A program made the translations under genes and the position numbers. This document shows, piece after piece, positions 21,018 through 31,795 of a stretch of 64,000 bases of DNA (its first letter is position 1; every line of letters starts with the position of its first letter). The notes beneath the pieces were generated by a model, which worked only from the letters and a program-made list of their open reading frames with translations, searched no databases and was not told where the DNA came from. Source of the stretch: Periplaneta americana (taxonomy: Eukaryota > Arthropoda > Insecta > Blattodea > Blattidae); contig NC_091117.1 in assembly GCF_040183065.1 (NCBI RefSeq), positions 109,360,001 to 109,424,000 on the forward strand, given 5' to 3'.

Positions 21018-21363
21018 TATATATATTATAATACATATTTTACAAAAGATTTTTATCAAATAACTTTGATAATGTTTATTAGGATACCAATTTAATACAT
21101 TTTGAAGAAACAATTTTTTGGATTGACTACTCAATTTACTTTAAGCCAAACAATATTACCAAAAGTACGATTTGCAGCAGTTCGTAATACTATTGTAACA
21201 GCTAAAGGTCCCACCTGCTCAATGTAATTGTCACGTAGTGTGATTAGATGCGCATAATCGTAAATGGTTGTACTTTAAGCCAATTCCTGAGTAATTGATA
21301 AAAAATTAATCGAACACACTTGTAAACTAAACACATACATTATTTTTATTATTATTACTACTA

Positions 21364-21394
<31 letters not shown>

Positions 21395-22349
21395 TAAGCA
21401 CTATAATTTCTTCTATATCTTAACCATCCATTTCCATCTCACATAGCCAAAGGGTTGGGTTCGTTTACAGTTCCAAAAGGGGAATGGGTAATTAACCTAT
21501 AACACTCTCCTTTCGAATATTAGTAATCCTTTTCCCATATTAAGAATTGGTGTATAGGTTTTCAAATATTAATAATCCTTAAGAATTGGTGTATATGTTG
21601 AGATTATTCTAGACATATATATCACAAGAATATTTCATTTGGGAGTGGTGGATTTGAAATACACAAGTTCATTACATGTTTGTATGATAAAACATGAGGA
21701 TAATTGAGAGTCATGGTTATCACAATTGTGAGAATGTTAATGATTAAACTGAACCTAGTCATTGTGATTTGGGGATTGGGATATCCTTGGTAAAAGAAAA
21801 TAGTAAGAAAATAAAATTATGTGTATATATTGATTCATAAAAAAAATACAATACAATGAGTATTCAAATACATTTTCAGTTAATGAATTCCAATTGTGAT
21901 GATGTTTTCACCAAAATTGAAGAACTTTTACATTTTGGAAGGTGCATTCAACATTGTCTCTGTAGTGGTAGAAACACATGTTCCTTTTCTTTTTTAACAT
22001 AAATAAATTAGGACAATCCATTTCTTCCAAATTATACACATCACTGATGGTAAATTGTTCCAATAATTCTTTCTTTTCCACACCATTTGTATAAACACAC
22101 TGTAATTAACATAAACAATACGATTAGTTTTACGGCGCCAATTGACAGTGTGTTTTCAGCAGAAAACAGCATCCTTGCTGCAAATTCCCATGGAGACGGC
22201 GAGTTTTTTTTAATGCAGTTTGTCCAAGCTTCTTGGAAACCTTGTACATCAGTTATCATAATGGACTTCCTAAAACAAAATAAAAGCGGCGTAGCATGAT
22301 ACGTATTGTAAATTGTATAATGTCACAAAAAAAAGTAACAAATACTTAC

Positions 22350-22574
22350 ATTTTCAAATATATGATCTGAGTAAAAGCACTTTATACATAATCCAATAAG
22401 ACACTTTGAACATTGTGTTCGAACAACGCTGTTATATCCTTTTTGACCACATCTCTTCCTCCCTTTCAATGGGATATATTGAACCGAATGATTTATACAA
22501 TCATATCTAGATACTCCATCATATGTAATCGGAGAAGAAGTTAGTCTCACACCGTGTTTCTTTGCCTTCATCAT
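22350..22574 (-). pseudogene. piggyBac-like cysteine-rich C-terminal exon, left arm
   Basis: The minus-strand frame starts at ATG 22574 and ends at a GTAAGT donor (22349-22344). It encodes R-Y-D-C-I-N-H, then IPLKGRKRCGQKG, VRTQCSKCLIGLCIKCFYSD and H-I-F-E-N. The C-x2-C, L-C-x2-C-F and H arrangement is the zinc-ribbon tail of piggyBac transposases. In this arm the pair before VRTQ reads C-G-Q-K-G-Y, so one cysteine present in the right arm (C-A-Q-K-E-C) is lost. The rest of the transposase is absent: the next sequence inward is the 30-bp satellite. Confidence 0.65.
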
Positions 22575-22599
22575 TGCAACTGATACGAAAATGGCATTC

Positions 22600-24880
22600 T
22601 TGTGACATATATGCAACAGCATGTCGAATATGCGACATATATGCAACAGCAACATATATGCAATAGAATGTCGAAAATGTGACACATATGCTATAGCATG
22701 TCGAAAATGCAACATATATGCAACAGAATGTCCAAAATGCGACATATATGCGACAGCATGTCGAAAATGCGCATATATGCAACAGAATGTCGAAAATGCG
22801 AAATATATGCGACAACGTGTCGAAAATGCGACATATATGGAACGAGAATATGATTTTCGACTTGTTGTTGCATATATGAAACGAGAATATGATTTTTGAC
22901 ATGTCGTTGCGTACATGTCACATTTTCGTCATGCCGTTGCATATATGCAACGAGTATAGGAATTTCGACATGTCGTTGCTTATGTCACATTCTTGAGTCA
23001 CATATATGCAACAGCATGTCGAAGATATGACATGTTTGCAACAACTTGTCGAAAATGCGATATATATGCAACGAGAATACGATTTTCGTTATGTTGTTGC
23101 ATATTTGCAATGAGAATACGATTTTCGACATGTGGTTGCATATATGTCACTTTTGCGACATTCGGTAGCATATATGCAACAAGAATACGATTTTCGACAT
23201 GTCGTTGCTTATATGACACATTATCGAGTCACATATATGCAACAGCATGTCGAAAATGCGACATATATGCAACAACTTGTCGAAAATGCGACATATGTGC
23301 AACGAGAGTCGATTTTCGACATGCTTTTGCATATATGCAACGAGAATACGATTTTCGAATTGTCGTTGCATACATATCACATTTTCGACAAGCCGTTGCA
23401 TATATAGAACGAGAATACGATTTTCGACATGTCGTTGCTTAGATGTCACATTCTCGGGTCACATATGTGTAACAGAATGTCGAAAATGCGACATATATGC
23501 AACAACTTGTTGAAAATGCGACATATATGCAACGAGAATACGATTTTCGACATGTCATTGCGTACATATATTTTCGACATGCCGTTGCATATATGGAACG
23601 AGAATACGATTTTCGACTTGTCGTTACTTAGATGTCACGTTCTTGGGTCACATATATGCAACAGCATTTCGAAAATGCGACATATATGCAACAACTTGTC
23701 GAAAATGTGACATATATGCAACAACTTGTCGAAAATGCGACATATATGCAACGAGAATACGATATTCGACATGTTGTTGCATCAAGCAACGAGAATACGA
23801 TTTTCGACATGTTGTTGCTTATATGTCACATTCTCAGGTCACATATATGCAACAGCATGTCGAAAATGCGAAATATATGCAACAACTTGTTGAAAATGCG
23901 ACATATGCGAGTATGCAACGATAATACGATTTTCGACATGTCGTAGCATACATATCACATTTTCGACATGCCGTTGCATATATGGCACGAGAATACGATT
24001 CTTGACATGTCGTTGCTTAGATGTCACATTCTCGTGTCACATAAATGCAACAGCATGCAGAAAATGCGACATATATACAACTTGTTGACAATGCGACATA
24101 TATGCAACGAGTATATGATCTTCGACATGTTGTTGCATATATGCAACGTGAATACAATTTTCGACACGTTGTTGCATATATGTCACATTTTCGACATGCC
24201 CGAGAATACGATTTTCGACACGTTGTTGCATATATGTCACATTTTCGACATGCCGTTGCATATATGCAACGAGAATACGATTTTCGACATGTCGTTGCTT
24301 ATATGTCATATTCTCGGGTCACATATATGCAATAGAATGTCGAAAATGCGACATATATGCAACAATTTGTTGAAAATGCGACATATATGCAACGAAAGTA
24401 CGATATTCGATATGTTCTTGCATATATGCAACGTGAATATGATTTTCGACATGTCGTTGCATATATGTCACATTTTCGACATGCCGTTGCATATATGCAA
24501 CGGGAATATGATTTTCGACATGTCGTTGCATATATGTCGCATTTTCGACATGTTGTTGCATATATGTTGCATTTTCGACATGCTGCCGCATATATGTCGC
24601 ATATTAGATATGCTGTTGCATCTATGTTGCTGTTCAGATATGTTGCATTTTCGACATTCTGTCGCATATATGTTGCATATTCGACATTCTGTTGCAATTT
24701 GTTGCTGTTCCATATATGTCGACATTCTCTTGCATATATGTTGCTGTTGCATATATGTTGCATTTTCGACATGCTGTCGCATGTATGTCACAATTTCGAC
24801 ATTCTGTTGCATATATGTTGCTGTTGCATATATGTCGCATATTCGACATGCTTTTGCATATGTCACAAGAATGCCATTTT
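22600..24880. repeat. Central 30-bp satellite of the palindrome
   Basis: Units of the form CATATATGCAACAACTTGTC + GAAAATGCGA (30 bp) alternate with their reverse complement, CATATATGTCGCATTTTCGA + CATGTTGTTG. Longer variants carry CGAGAATACGATTTTCGACA. CATATATG is a perfect 8-bp palindrome and joins units of either polarity. Because the unit is a multiple of three and low in stops, long frames (up to 309 codons) appear on both strands; these are artefacts. The array is itself inverted-repeat rich and sits at the centre of symmetry. Confidence 0.92.
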
Positions 24881-24893
24881 CGTATCAGTTGCA

Positions 24894-25220
24894 ATGATGA
24901 AGGTAAAGAAACACGGTGTAAAACTAACTTCTTCTCCGATTACATATGATGGAGTATCTCGATGTGATTGTATAAACCATTGGGTTCAATATATCCCATT
25001 GAAAGCGAGGAAGCGATGTGCTCAAAAAGAGTGTAACAGCGTTGTTCGAACACAATGTTCAAAGTGTCTTATTGGATTATGTATAAAGTGCTTTTACTCA
25101 GATCATATATTTGAAAATGTAAGTTTTTGTTACTTTTTTTCTGTGACATTATACAATTTACAATACGTATCATGCTACACCGCTTTTATTTTGTTTTAGG
25201 AAGTCCATTATGATAACTGA
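24894..25220 (+). CDS. piggyBac-like cysteine-rich C-terminal exons, right arm
   Basis: Exon 24894-25118 encodes SRCDCINHW, then RKRCAQKECN and VRTQCSKCLIGLCIKCFYSD, then H-I-F-E-N. It is followed by a GTAAGT donor. An 81-bp intron ends in TTTTGTTTTAG (25199), and a seven-codon exon E-V-H-Y-D-N-stop (25200-25220) closes it. The spacing of C-x4-C, C-x2-C, L-C-x2-C-F and H fits the zinc-ribbon end of a piggyBac transposase, which binds terminal DNA in that family. Upstream is an acceptor-like CGTATCAG (24888), then satellite, so no catalytic domain is in reach. It may be a stranded 3' exon or a captured small zinc-ribbon gene. Transcription is unknown. Confidence 0.5.
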
Positions 25221-26184
25221 TGTACAAGGTTTCCAAGAAGCTTGGACAAACTGCATTAAAAAAAAATCGCCGTCTCCATGGGAATTTGCTGCAAGGATGC
25301 TGTTTTCTGCTGAAAACACCCCGTCACTTGGCGCTGTGAAACTAATCATATTGGTTATGTTAATTACGGTGTGTTTACACAAAGGGTGTGGAAAAGAAAG
25401 AATTATTGGAATAATTTATCATCAGTGATGTGTATAATTTGGAAGAAATGGATTGTCCTAATTTACTTATGTTAAAAAGAAAAGGAACCTGTGCTTCTAT
25501 AACTACAGAGACAATGTTGAATGCACCTTCCAAAATGTAAAAGTTCTTCAATTTTGGTGAAAACATCATCACAATTGGAATCTATTAACTGAAAATGTAT
25601 TTCAATACTCATTGTATTGTATTTTTTTTATGAATCAATTTATACATATAATTTTATTTTCTTACTATTTTCTTTTACCAAGCACATTACAATCTCCAAT
25701 TCACAATGACTAGGTTCAGTTTAATCATTAACATTCTCACAATTGTGATAACCATGACTCTCAATTATCCTCATGTTTTATCATACAAACATGTAATGAA
25801 CTTGTGTATTTCAAATCCACCACTCCCAAATGATATATTCTTGTGATAAATGTCTAGAATAATCTCATCATTAGACGTCGGATTTTTAGGCACTAAAAAT
25901 TGCAGTTTTAGGCGCCTAAAATAAGCTCAAAATTTGTAAAATTAGGCTCTATTTTAATGAAAATAGGCATTTTAGGCACATCAAGGTATCATACTTATTT
26001 CTTTCACTGAAATTTTTAGTTATACACTAAAATACGCACAAAAAAGTATGTTTGAACATTAAAAAAGAATACTATATTATATTTATAAACAGAGCTGCAC
26101 AAATTTAATATATTGAAACTAATGAAATAATGATTATTGATATCAAGATTACTGATTTTAAGTTATTGAAATTCAGTTCCATGC

Positions 26185-27905
26185 TCAGACTTCATTATAA
26201 TTATCTGCACAGTACACCACCAGAATTTTTTCTAAATTCTCCACAGTTAACCTTTGCCTTTTGTCACTGAGAATCATTTTGAAAGCAGAAAAACTTCTTT
26301 CAACCGAAACTGATGTGAGAGGCGCAAATTTTTAATTAGGTACATTAGAAACATCAATACTTACTGGAACATTTACACTTTACCCCGATATCACTCTTGA
26401 TACTTTTTCCAACAATGAAAATCCTACATTCTTATTTAATACGTTGTCCCACTTATTTTTAACTTTTTTCCCAGTTTCGCTCAAAGCAGAATATATGTTC
26501 ACTTGAGCTTCCTTTACTATTGCTATTTGGCTAAAAAGAGATTGTTTTTCGCGTTCTAATTCTTCAATGCTTGCAGGTATGAAAGAAAAGTTTGATGTTA
26601 TGTAGGCAATATCGTTTTTCACTCATGAGTCATTAAGACAATCTTTCACTGCTTTCACACACGCTGCACTATCAGTTTCAGGTAATTTATCAATAACTGT
26701 GACTACTTGTTTAAAATACTTAGAATAATACACCACTGACAGAATCCAGGTTCCCCATCGTGTAACAACCGGCTGAGGTGGGAGTGGGATATCTGGAAAG
26801 TTCTCTCTGAATATTGAAATCCTGGATGGGGCTTTACAAAAACATTTTTTTTGTGTTAGAAATAAACGAATTGACAAGAGGAAATTCATTCTGGATTATT
26901 TCAGAAACCCTGTGGAGGCCATGTGCTAGACAGGTTACATGCGTGAGGTTAGGATAAAATGTTTTAGGAAGTGGAGCTGCAGCAACCATGTATGAGGCAG
27001 CATCAGTACAAAACAACAGAACTTTAGAATCGTCTATATTACCTGAGTATAAAGACTGTAGGCCTTTATTTACAAAATAAGCAATGGCTTGGCTATTCAC
27101 TTTCGAAAGTTCCTTAACACATACGAGGTGTGGAATCGAAGGTCCATCAGGACTAAGTTTTCCTACTACCATATTTGCTATATACCTATTCATCGGATCT
27201 GAGGTTTCATCCATAGAGACCCCTATGTAAGAATCACCTATATCCTCCCGAATGGAAGCTAAAGTTTCATTGTATATTCTAAGTAATTTTTTCTTAGGGT
27301 CGACTCAGATGGGATATTTTGTTTGCAGTATTTTTGTAAAAACTGTCTTAAAACCGGATTTTCAATTGCATTCCAGGGAATGTTAGCAGCAACAAACGCT
27401 CTGGTTAAATCAGCATAGAAATTGCTGCTGAGATTGGATGAAGTAGGCTGTGTTAGTAAAGTATGTTGCAGCTGAGCTTTAGCCTTATGAGCCGCTCCTT
27501 GCACATGCTGCTTTAGGTGGCACTTCTTTTCTTGCGAAATCTAAAAATGTAAAGTAAACTGAATTAAAATAAAATCTTAATTGTTGTATTGCCGTATTTC
27601 TATCACAAAGTTTGTGGGTTCGAAGAATCAAAATTTTAATGACATGCAAATACTTTAACTATCGGAATTTAAAAGGTTAAAGTGTAGTGGTCTTAAAAGA
27701 ATTATACCTCAGGATAGCTCAGTCAATGTATAAATATTATAGGCATACTCATTAAAATTAATAGAATTTATATATTTCAACTATTGTTACATACATGTTT
27801 TCTACAAATCTTGCAGAATATTATTTTTCCATCATAAGTGAATTCTGAATATTCTGTTAGCCACTGCCGGATCAATGTAGATTTTGCACTTTTATTTTTC
27901 GGCAT
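26185..27905 (-). pseudogene. hAT transposase, copy B
   Basis: Same two-exon design as copy A: start ATG at 27905, intron in the finger, MDETSDPMNRYIANM, LLFCTDAASYM, VVTRWGTW and a terminal VERSFSAFK region. It shares the frameshift just after LRKNY with copy A (about 27285). Private defects are one extra A in an A-run near 26850, CGA to TGA at 26623-26625, and a TAA near 26334 where copy A reads L-K-F. The intron donor is CAT/GTATGT where copy A has CAG/GTATGT. Confidence 0.88.
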
Positions 27906-28156
27906 TATCGCGTTAAACTTCACAGGAAAACGTCCTACCGCTCAAAACTTCTCAACACAAATAAGGTGAGGGAAAGAGCAACTGTTAACGAGCATTCAAA
28001 TGAACCGTTGTTATTGAGATTCAATTGGACAAAAATACAAAGTTCCACTTATTGTTGCATTTCCTGGTAGTGTTAACACTAGGAGGGCCATTCTTTTAAA
28101 TATTTTGTAACGGTTTACCCTACTAATTCGCAGTTTTACGACTTTTCATAAATATT

Positions 28157-28390
28157 TCAAAAAAACTCTTTCTCCAAAAATTGTGATTTTATGACACTCT
28201 GAAGGGCAGTACAGCTAATCGGTTTCAGACCGAAAACAGTCATTTTTATAGTATAGTATATCTCTGAATCGGTAGCAGCACATGTTGTGATTGTTGCCTG
28301 CTTCAAAACTAAGGTTGGTTCTTTGTCGGCATTTATGCCTCCAAACATGTTAAATTCGGTGAAATCTATTGCGAGTGTCGTGAGATTCAA
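28157..28390 (-). CDS. Small ORF of unknown role inside hAT copy B
   Basis: A 77-residue frame with the same protein sequence as 8705-8938 in copy A. It has no recognised domain. Identity may only reflect the youth of both insertions. Confidence 0.25.
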   Translation of the reverse strand: MNLTTLAIDFTEFNMFGGINADKEPTLVLKQATITTCAATDSEIYYTIKMTVFGLKPISCTALQSVIKSQFLEKEFF

Positions 28391-28905
28391 AACATTTTGT
28401 TTCCTTTATCAATGGTTTCATGGCCGGTGTGAAGCAAACTTTCCACTTTTTAAATGCCTTAAATTTCGCAGTGAATGCATGTATAAATTATAAAAAGTAA
28501 GAGTAAAATGCGAAACTTTACAGTCAGTTAGGCATTTTTAGGCGAATATTAACAAATTAGGCTCTAATAACCGTTTTAGGGCATTTTAGGGAACTATAAA
28601 ACTCTTTGAATACCTTTCAATTTCCATGAAACACAAATATTAATAATTATTTTTACTTTTCTCCTAAAGAAACAAAATAGGCATTTGCCCTAGAATATGA
28701 TGTCTGCTCATCATATACACAAATTCGTAGGGATTATTAATATTTGAAAACCTATACACCAATTCTTAATATGGGGAAAGGATTACTAATATTAGAAAGG
28801 AAAGTGTTAATAACCCATTCCCCCATTTGGAACCCTAAACGAACCCAACCCTTTGGCTATGTGAGATGGAAATGAATGGTAAAGATATAGAAGAAATTAC
28901 AGAGC

Positions 28906-28975
<70 letters not shown>

Positions 28976-29449
28976 TAATAATAATAATATTAAATAATAA
29001 TAATAATCATAATATATGTGTTTAATTTACAAATGTGTTCGATTAATTTTTATCAATTACTCAGAAATTGGCTTAAAGTACAACCATTTACGATTATGCG
29101 CATCTAATCACATTACATGACAATTACATCATCATTGAGCAGGTGCGATTTTTAGCTGTAACAAACTGCTGCAAATCGTACTTTTGGTAATAATGTTTGG
29201 CTTAAAGTAAAGTGAGTAATCAATCCAATAAATATTACTTCAAAATATATTAAATTGGAAACCTAATAAACACTATCGAAGAAATTTGACAAATATATTT
29301 TATAAAATATGTATTATAATATATGTGATGGTATAATAGTTGTATAAATCCCAGAGTATTACTCATCATCTAAACTTGTTCAATTTCAATTATTCTATAC
29401 TTCATGTTACTTCAAAATGTATTGCATTGGAATTCTAATAATAATGATG

Positions 29450-29495
<46 letters not shown>

Positions 29496-29563
29496 GGGCA
29501 TAATCTTGGTAATACTGTATGGCATAAAGTAAATCCAATAATCAATTCACTAAATGTTGCTGC

Positions 29564-29621
<58 letters not shown>

Positions 29622-29695
29622 TATGTGTATAATTTACAAGTGCGCTGCATTAATTTTTTATCAATTACTCAGCAATTGGTTTAAAGTACAACCAT

Positions 29696-29753
29696 TCGAT
29701 CTCGGTACCTCTCACTTGCTAAGCGAACGCTCTAGCATTTTAACTGCGCCCCC
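29696..29753 (-). pseudogene. tRNA-Ala (AGC)-like fragment, right arm
   Basis: On the minus strand it reads GGGGGCGCAGTTAAAATGCT, then AGAGCGTTCGCTTAGCAAGT and GAGAGGTACCGAGATCGAAT. The acceptor 5' strand, D arm, anticodon arm (AGC) and variable loop are better kept than in the left copy. The T arm breaks at the same place, so the truncation predates the arm duplication. Confidence 0.75.
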
Positions 29754-30447
29754 AGTTATTAAATGAAACGGGCATGTTAAACGCTATTCGCACTTAATGT
29801 GTCAAGTGATAAAAGTAAACCGATAAAATATGTTACGCATTATTGTAGACTATTAAATTGAAGCAAATTAAATTCCGTACTCCAACTCCAATATTTGTGT
29901 AACATAACACGTTGCAGGTGACCATTATGCTACATAATCAAAAACATGTTTTTTTATCATTATTCAGCAATTGCGTATTCGAACAATCGCCGGATGTGAT
30001 TCAGCAAGTTTGCATATTATTTGCATCATACAATATTTATGTAATATAACACGTTGCAGGTTTTCAATATGCTACATAATCAAAAACATGTTTTATCATT
30101 ACTCAGCAATTGCTTCGCCGGATATCATTTAAGAAACTTGCATAATATTTGCACAAATAGCACATAGCGATTATGCACATGTAATCAATACAATATTTGT
30201 GTAATATAGGACGTCCATTGAACGATCGCCGGTGTGCATTTAGCAAGCTTGCATTATATTTTCACAACGTAGTAGATGGCGATTATGCATATGTAAATCA
30301 CATTATACGACAAATGCAACATTCAGCAGGTGAGAATTTTAACTGCTACAATTACTGTATTACAAACTGCTCTAAATCGTAATTTCAGTATTAATTATGG
30401 CTTAAAATAAATCCAATAAATGGTACTTCAAAATGTATTAAATTTGA

Positions 30448-30523
<76 letters not shown>

Positions 30524-30621
30524 CACATTCTAATGAATTTAATCTTGGTAATGTATGGCTTAAATTAACTACACTAAACAGTCCACTTAATGTTATTTCA
30601 AAATGTATTACATTGGAATCC

Positions 30622-30662
<41 letters not shown>

Positions 30663-30773
30663 GTAATAATGTATGTGTTCAATTTACAAGTGTGCTAGAT
30701 TAATTTTTTTACCAATTTCTCAGCAATTGGCTTAAAGTACAACATTTTACGCCATTAATAATTCCCCCAATCC

Positions 30774-30840
<67 letters not shown>

Positions 30841-31235
30841 TCACATTCTGATGAATTTAATGTTGGTACAAATGTATCGCTTAAATTAAATACACTAAAC
30901 AATTCACTGGAATAATAACAATAATAGTAATAATAATAATATTAATAATAATAATATTAATAATAATGTCATATTCTGATGAATTTAATGCTGACTTATA
31001 CGTTTTATTCGATATTCTGTTTTTGTTTCATTTCATATCTATTGTAATTACATTATGTTTTATGTATGTTGAATGCTATACCAATTAATTTAATTAGCTG
31101 TCTCAATTTCAATAACAATTTGAATATTTATTTTTTTAATTTAATATATAATGCATTTATATGTTTTATGAGCTTTGCTTGATACCGTACACATATTTCA
31201 AAATGTATTAAATTAGAATCCTAATAATATAAATG

Positions 31236-31290
<55 letters not shown>

Positions 31291-31795
31291 GGAGAAGAAG
31301 AAGAAGAAGAAGAAGAAGAAGAAGAAGAAGAAGGAGATGAAGTAGAAGAATGTATGTGTTTAATTTACAAGTGTGCTAGATTATTTTTTTATCAGCTACT
31401 CAGCAACTGGTTTAAAGTACAAACATTTACGCCATCAATAATACCCCCTTTCCAATTCCAATTAACACGTGCGAATTTCCAACACCCAACCCTCCCCCCA
31501 TTTTCCATTCCCCATTACTATTTATCAATTAAATTACCATTACAATAGAATATTATTAATAATAAGAAGAAGAATGTATGTGTTTAATTTACAAGTGTGA
31601 TAGATTAATTATTTTATCAATTACTCAGCAATTGTGCGTCTTGAGACACTCGCCGGATGTAGATTAGCAAGATTGCATAATATTTGCACACATAGCAGAT
31701 AGCGATTATTCAGGTGTACTCACATTACATGACAATCATCATTGAGCAGGTGGGATTTTCACATCTCACTTTCAAACATGTATGAACTTGTGTAT

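Larger units (their letters stand above)
16943..22600. repeat. Left arm of a ~14.9 kb palindrome
   Basis: From ATACACAAGTTCATACATG (16943) inward, this arm is the reverse complement of 31795 inward to the centre. Sampled stretches are roughly 90% alike. The arm is a string of recurring modules. Module A is TACTTTAAGCCAATTGCTGA...CACTTGTAAATTAAACACAT and occurs near 17105, 17345, 19190, 20235 and 21265. Module B is TTCCAATTTAATACATTTTG...GCCATACAGTATTACC. Module C is GCAAATATTATGCAAG...CATCCGGCGA and occurs near 17050, 19650, 19780 and 19910. ATT microsatellites separate the modules (17174-17217, 17430-17571, 18932-18994, 19066-19154, 19261-19334, 20311-20364, 20429-20486, 20594-20643, 21344-21396). 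Insertions found only in this arm are a mariner (17792-18883) and a MITE (20761-21017). Confidence 0.9.
25872..28706 (-). mobile_element. hAT-superfamily transposon, copy B
   Basis: The ends are TAGACGTCGGATTTTTAGG (25872) and GATGTCTG (28706). Target duplications CTCATCAT at 25864-25871 and 28707-28714 are perfect. Sequence and layout match copy A in opposite orientation. The left arm of the palindrome holds the empty site ATGTTGAG (21595-21602), so this copy arrived after the arms were duplicated. Confidence 0.95.
24880..31795. repeat. Right arm of the ~14.9 kb palindrome
   Basis: It mirrors 16943-22600 module for module. Five module A copies in reverse lie near 29040, 29650, 30690, 31380 and 31600. 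AAT arrays lie at about 28907-28990, 29440-29494, 29565-29621, 30450-30520, 30623-30670, 30776-30838, 30917-30966 and 31225-31290, plus GAA at 31291-31333. The mirror ends at 31795, where P-element-like coding sequence begins. Only this arm carries hAT copy B. Confidence 0.9.

Noticed and set aside
22600-24880. CRISPR-like array of 30-bp repeats
   Set aside because: Units are contiguous with no unique spacers and occur in both polarities; the context is a eukaryotic transposon landscape.
23968-24897. 309-codon open frame
   Set aside because: It is satellite read-through; several other frames are also open because the unit is 30 bp with few stops.
31354-31548. 64-codon frame in the right arm
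   Set aside because: It crosses module A and its flank, with no equivalent kept in the left arm.
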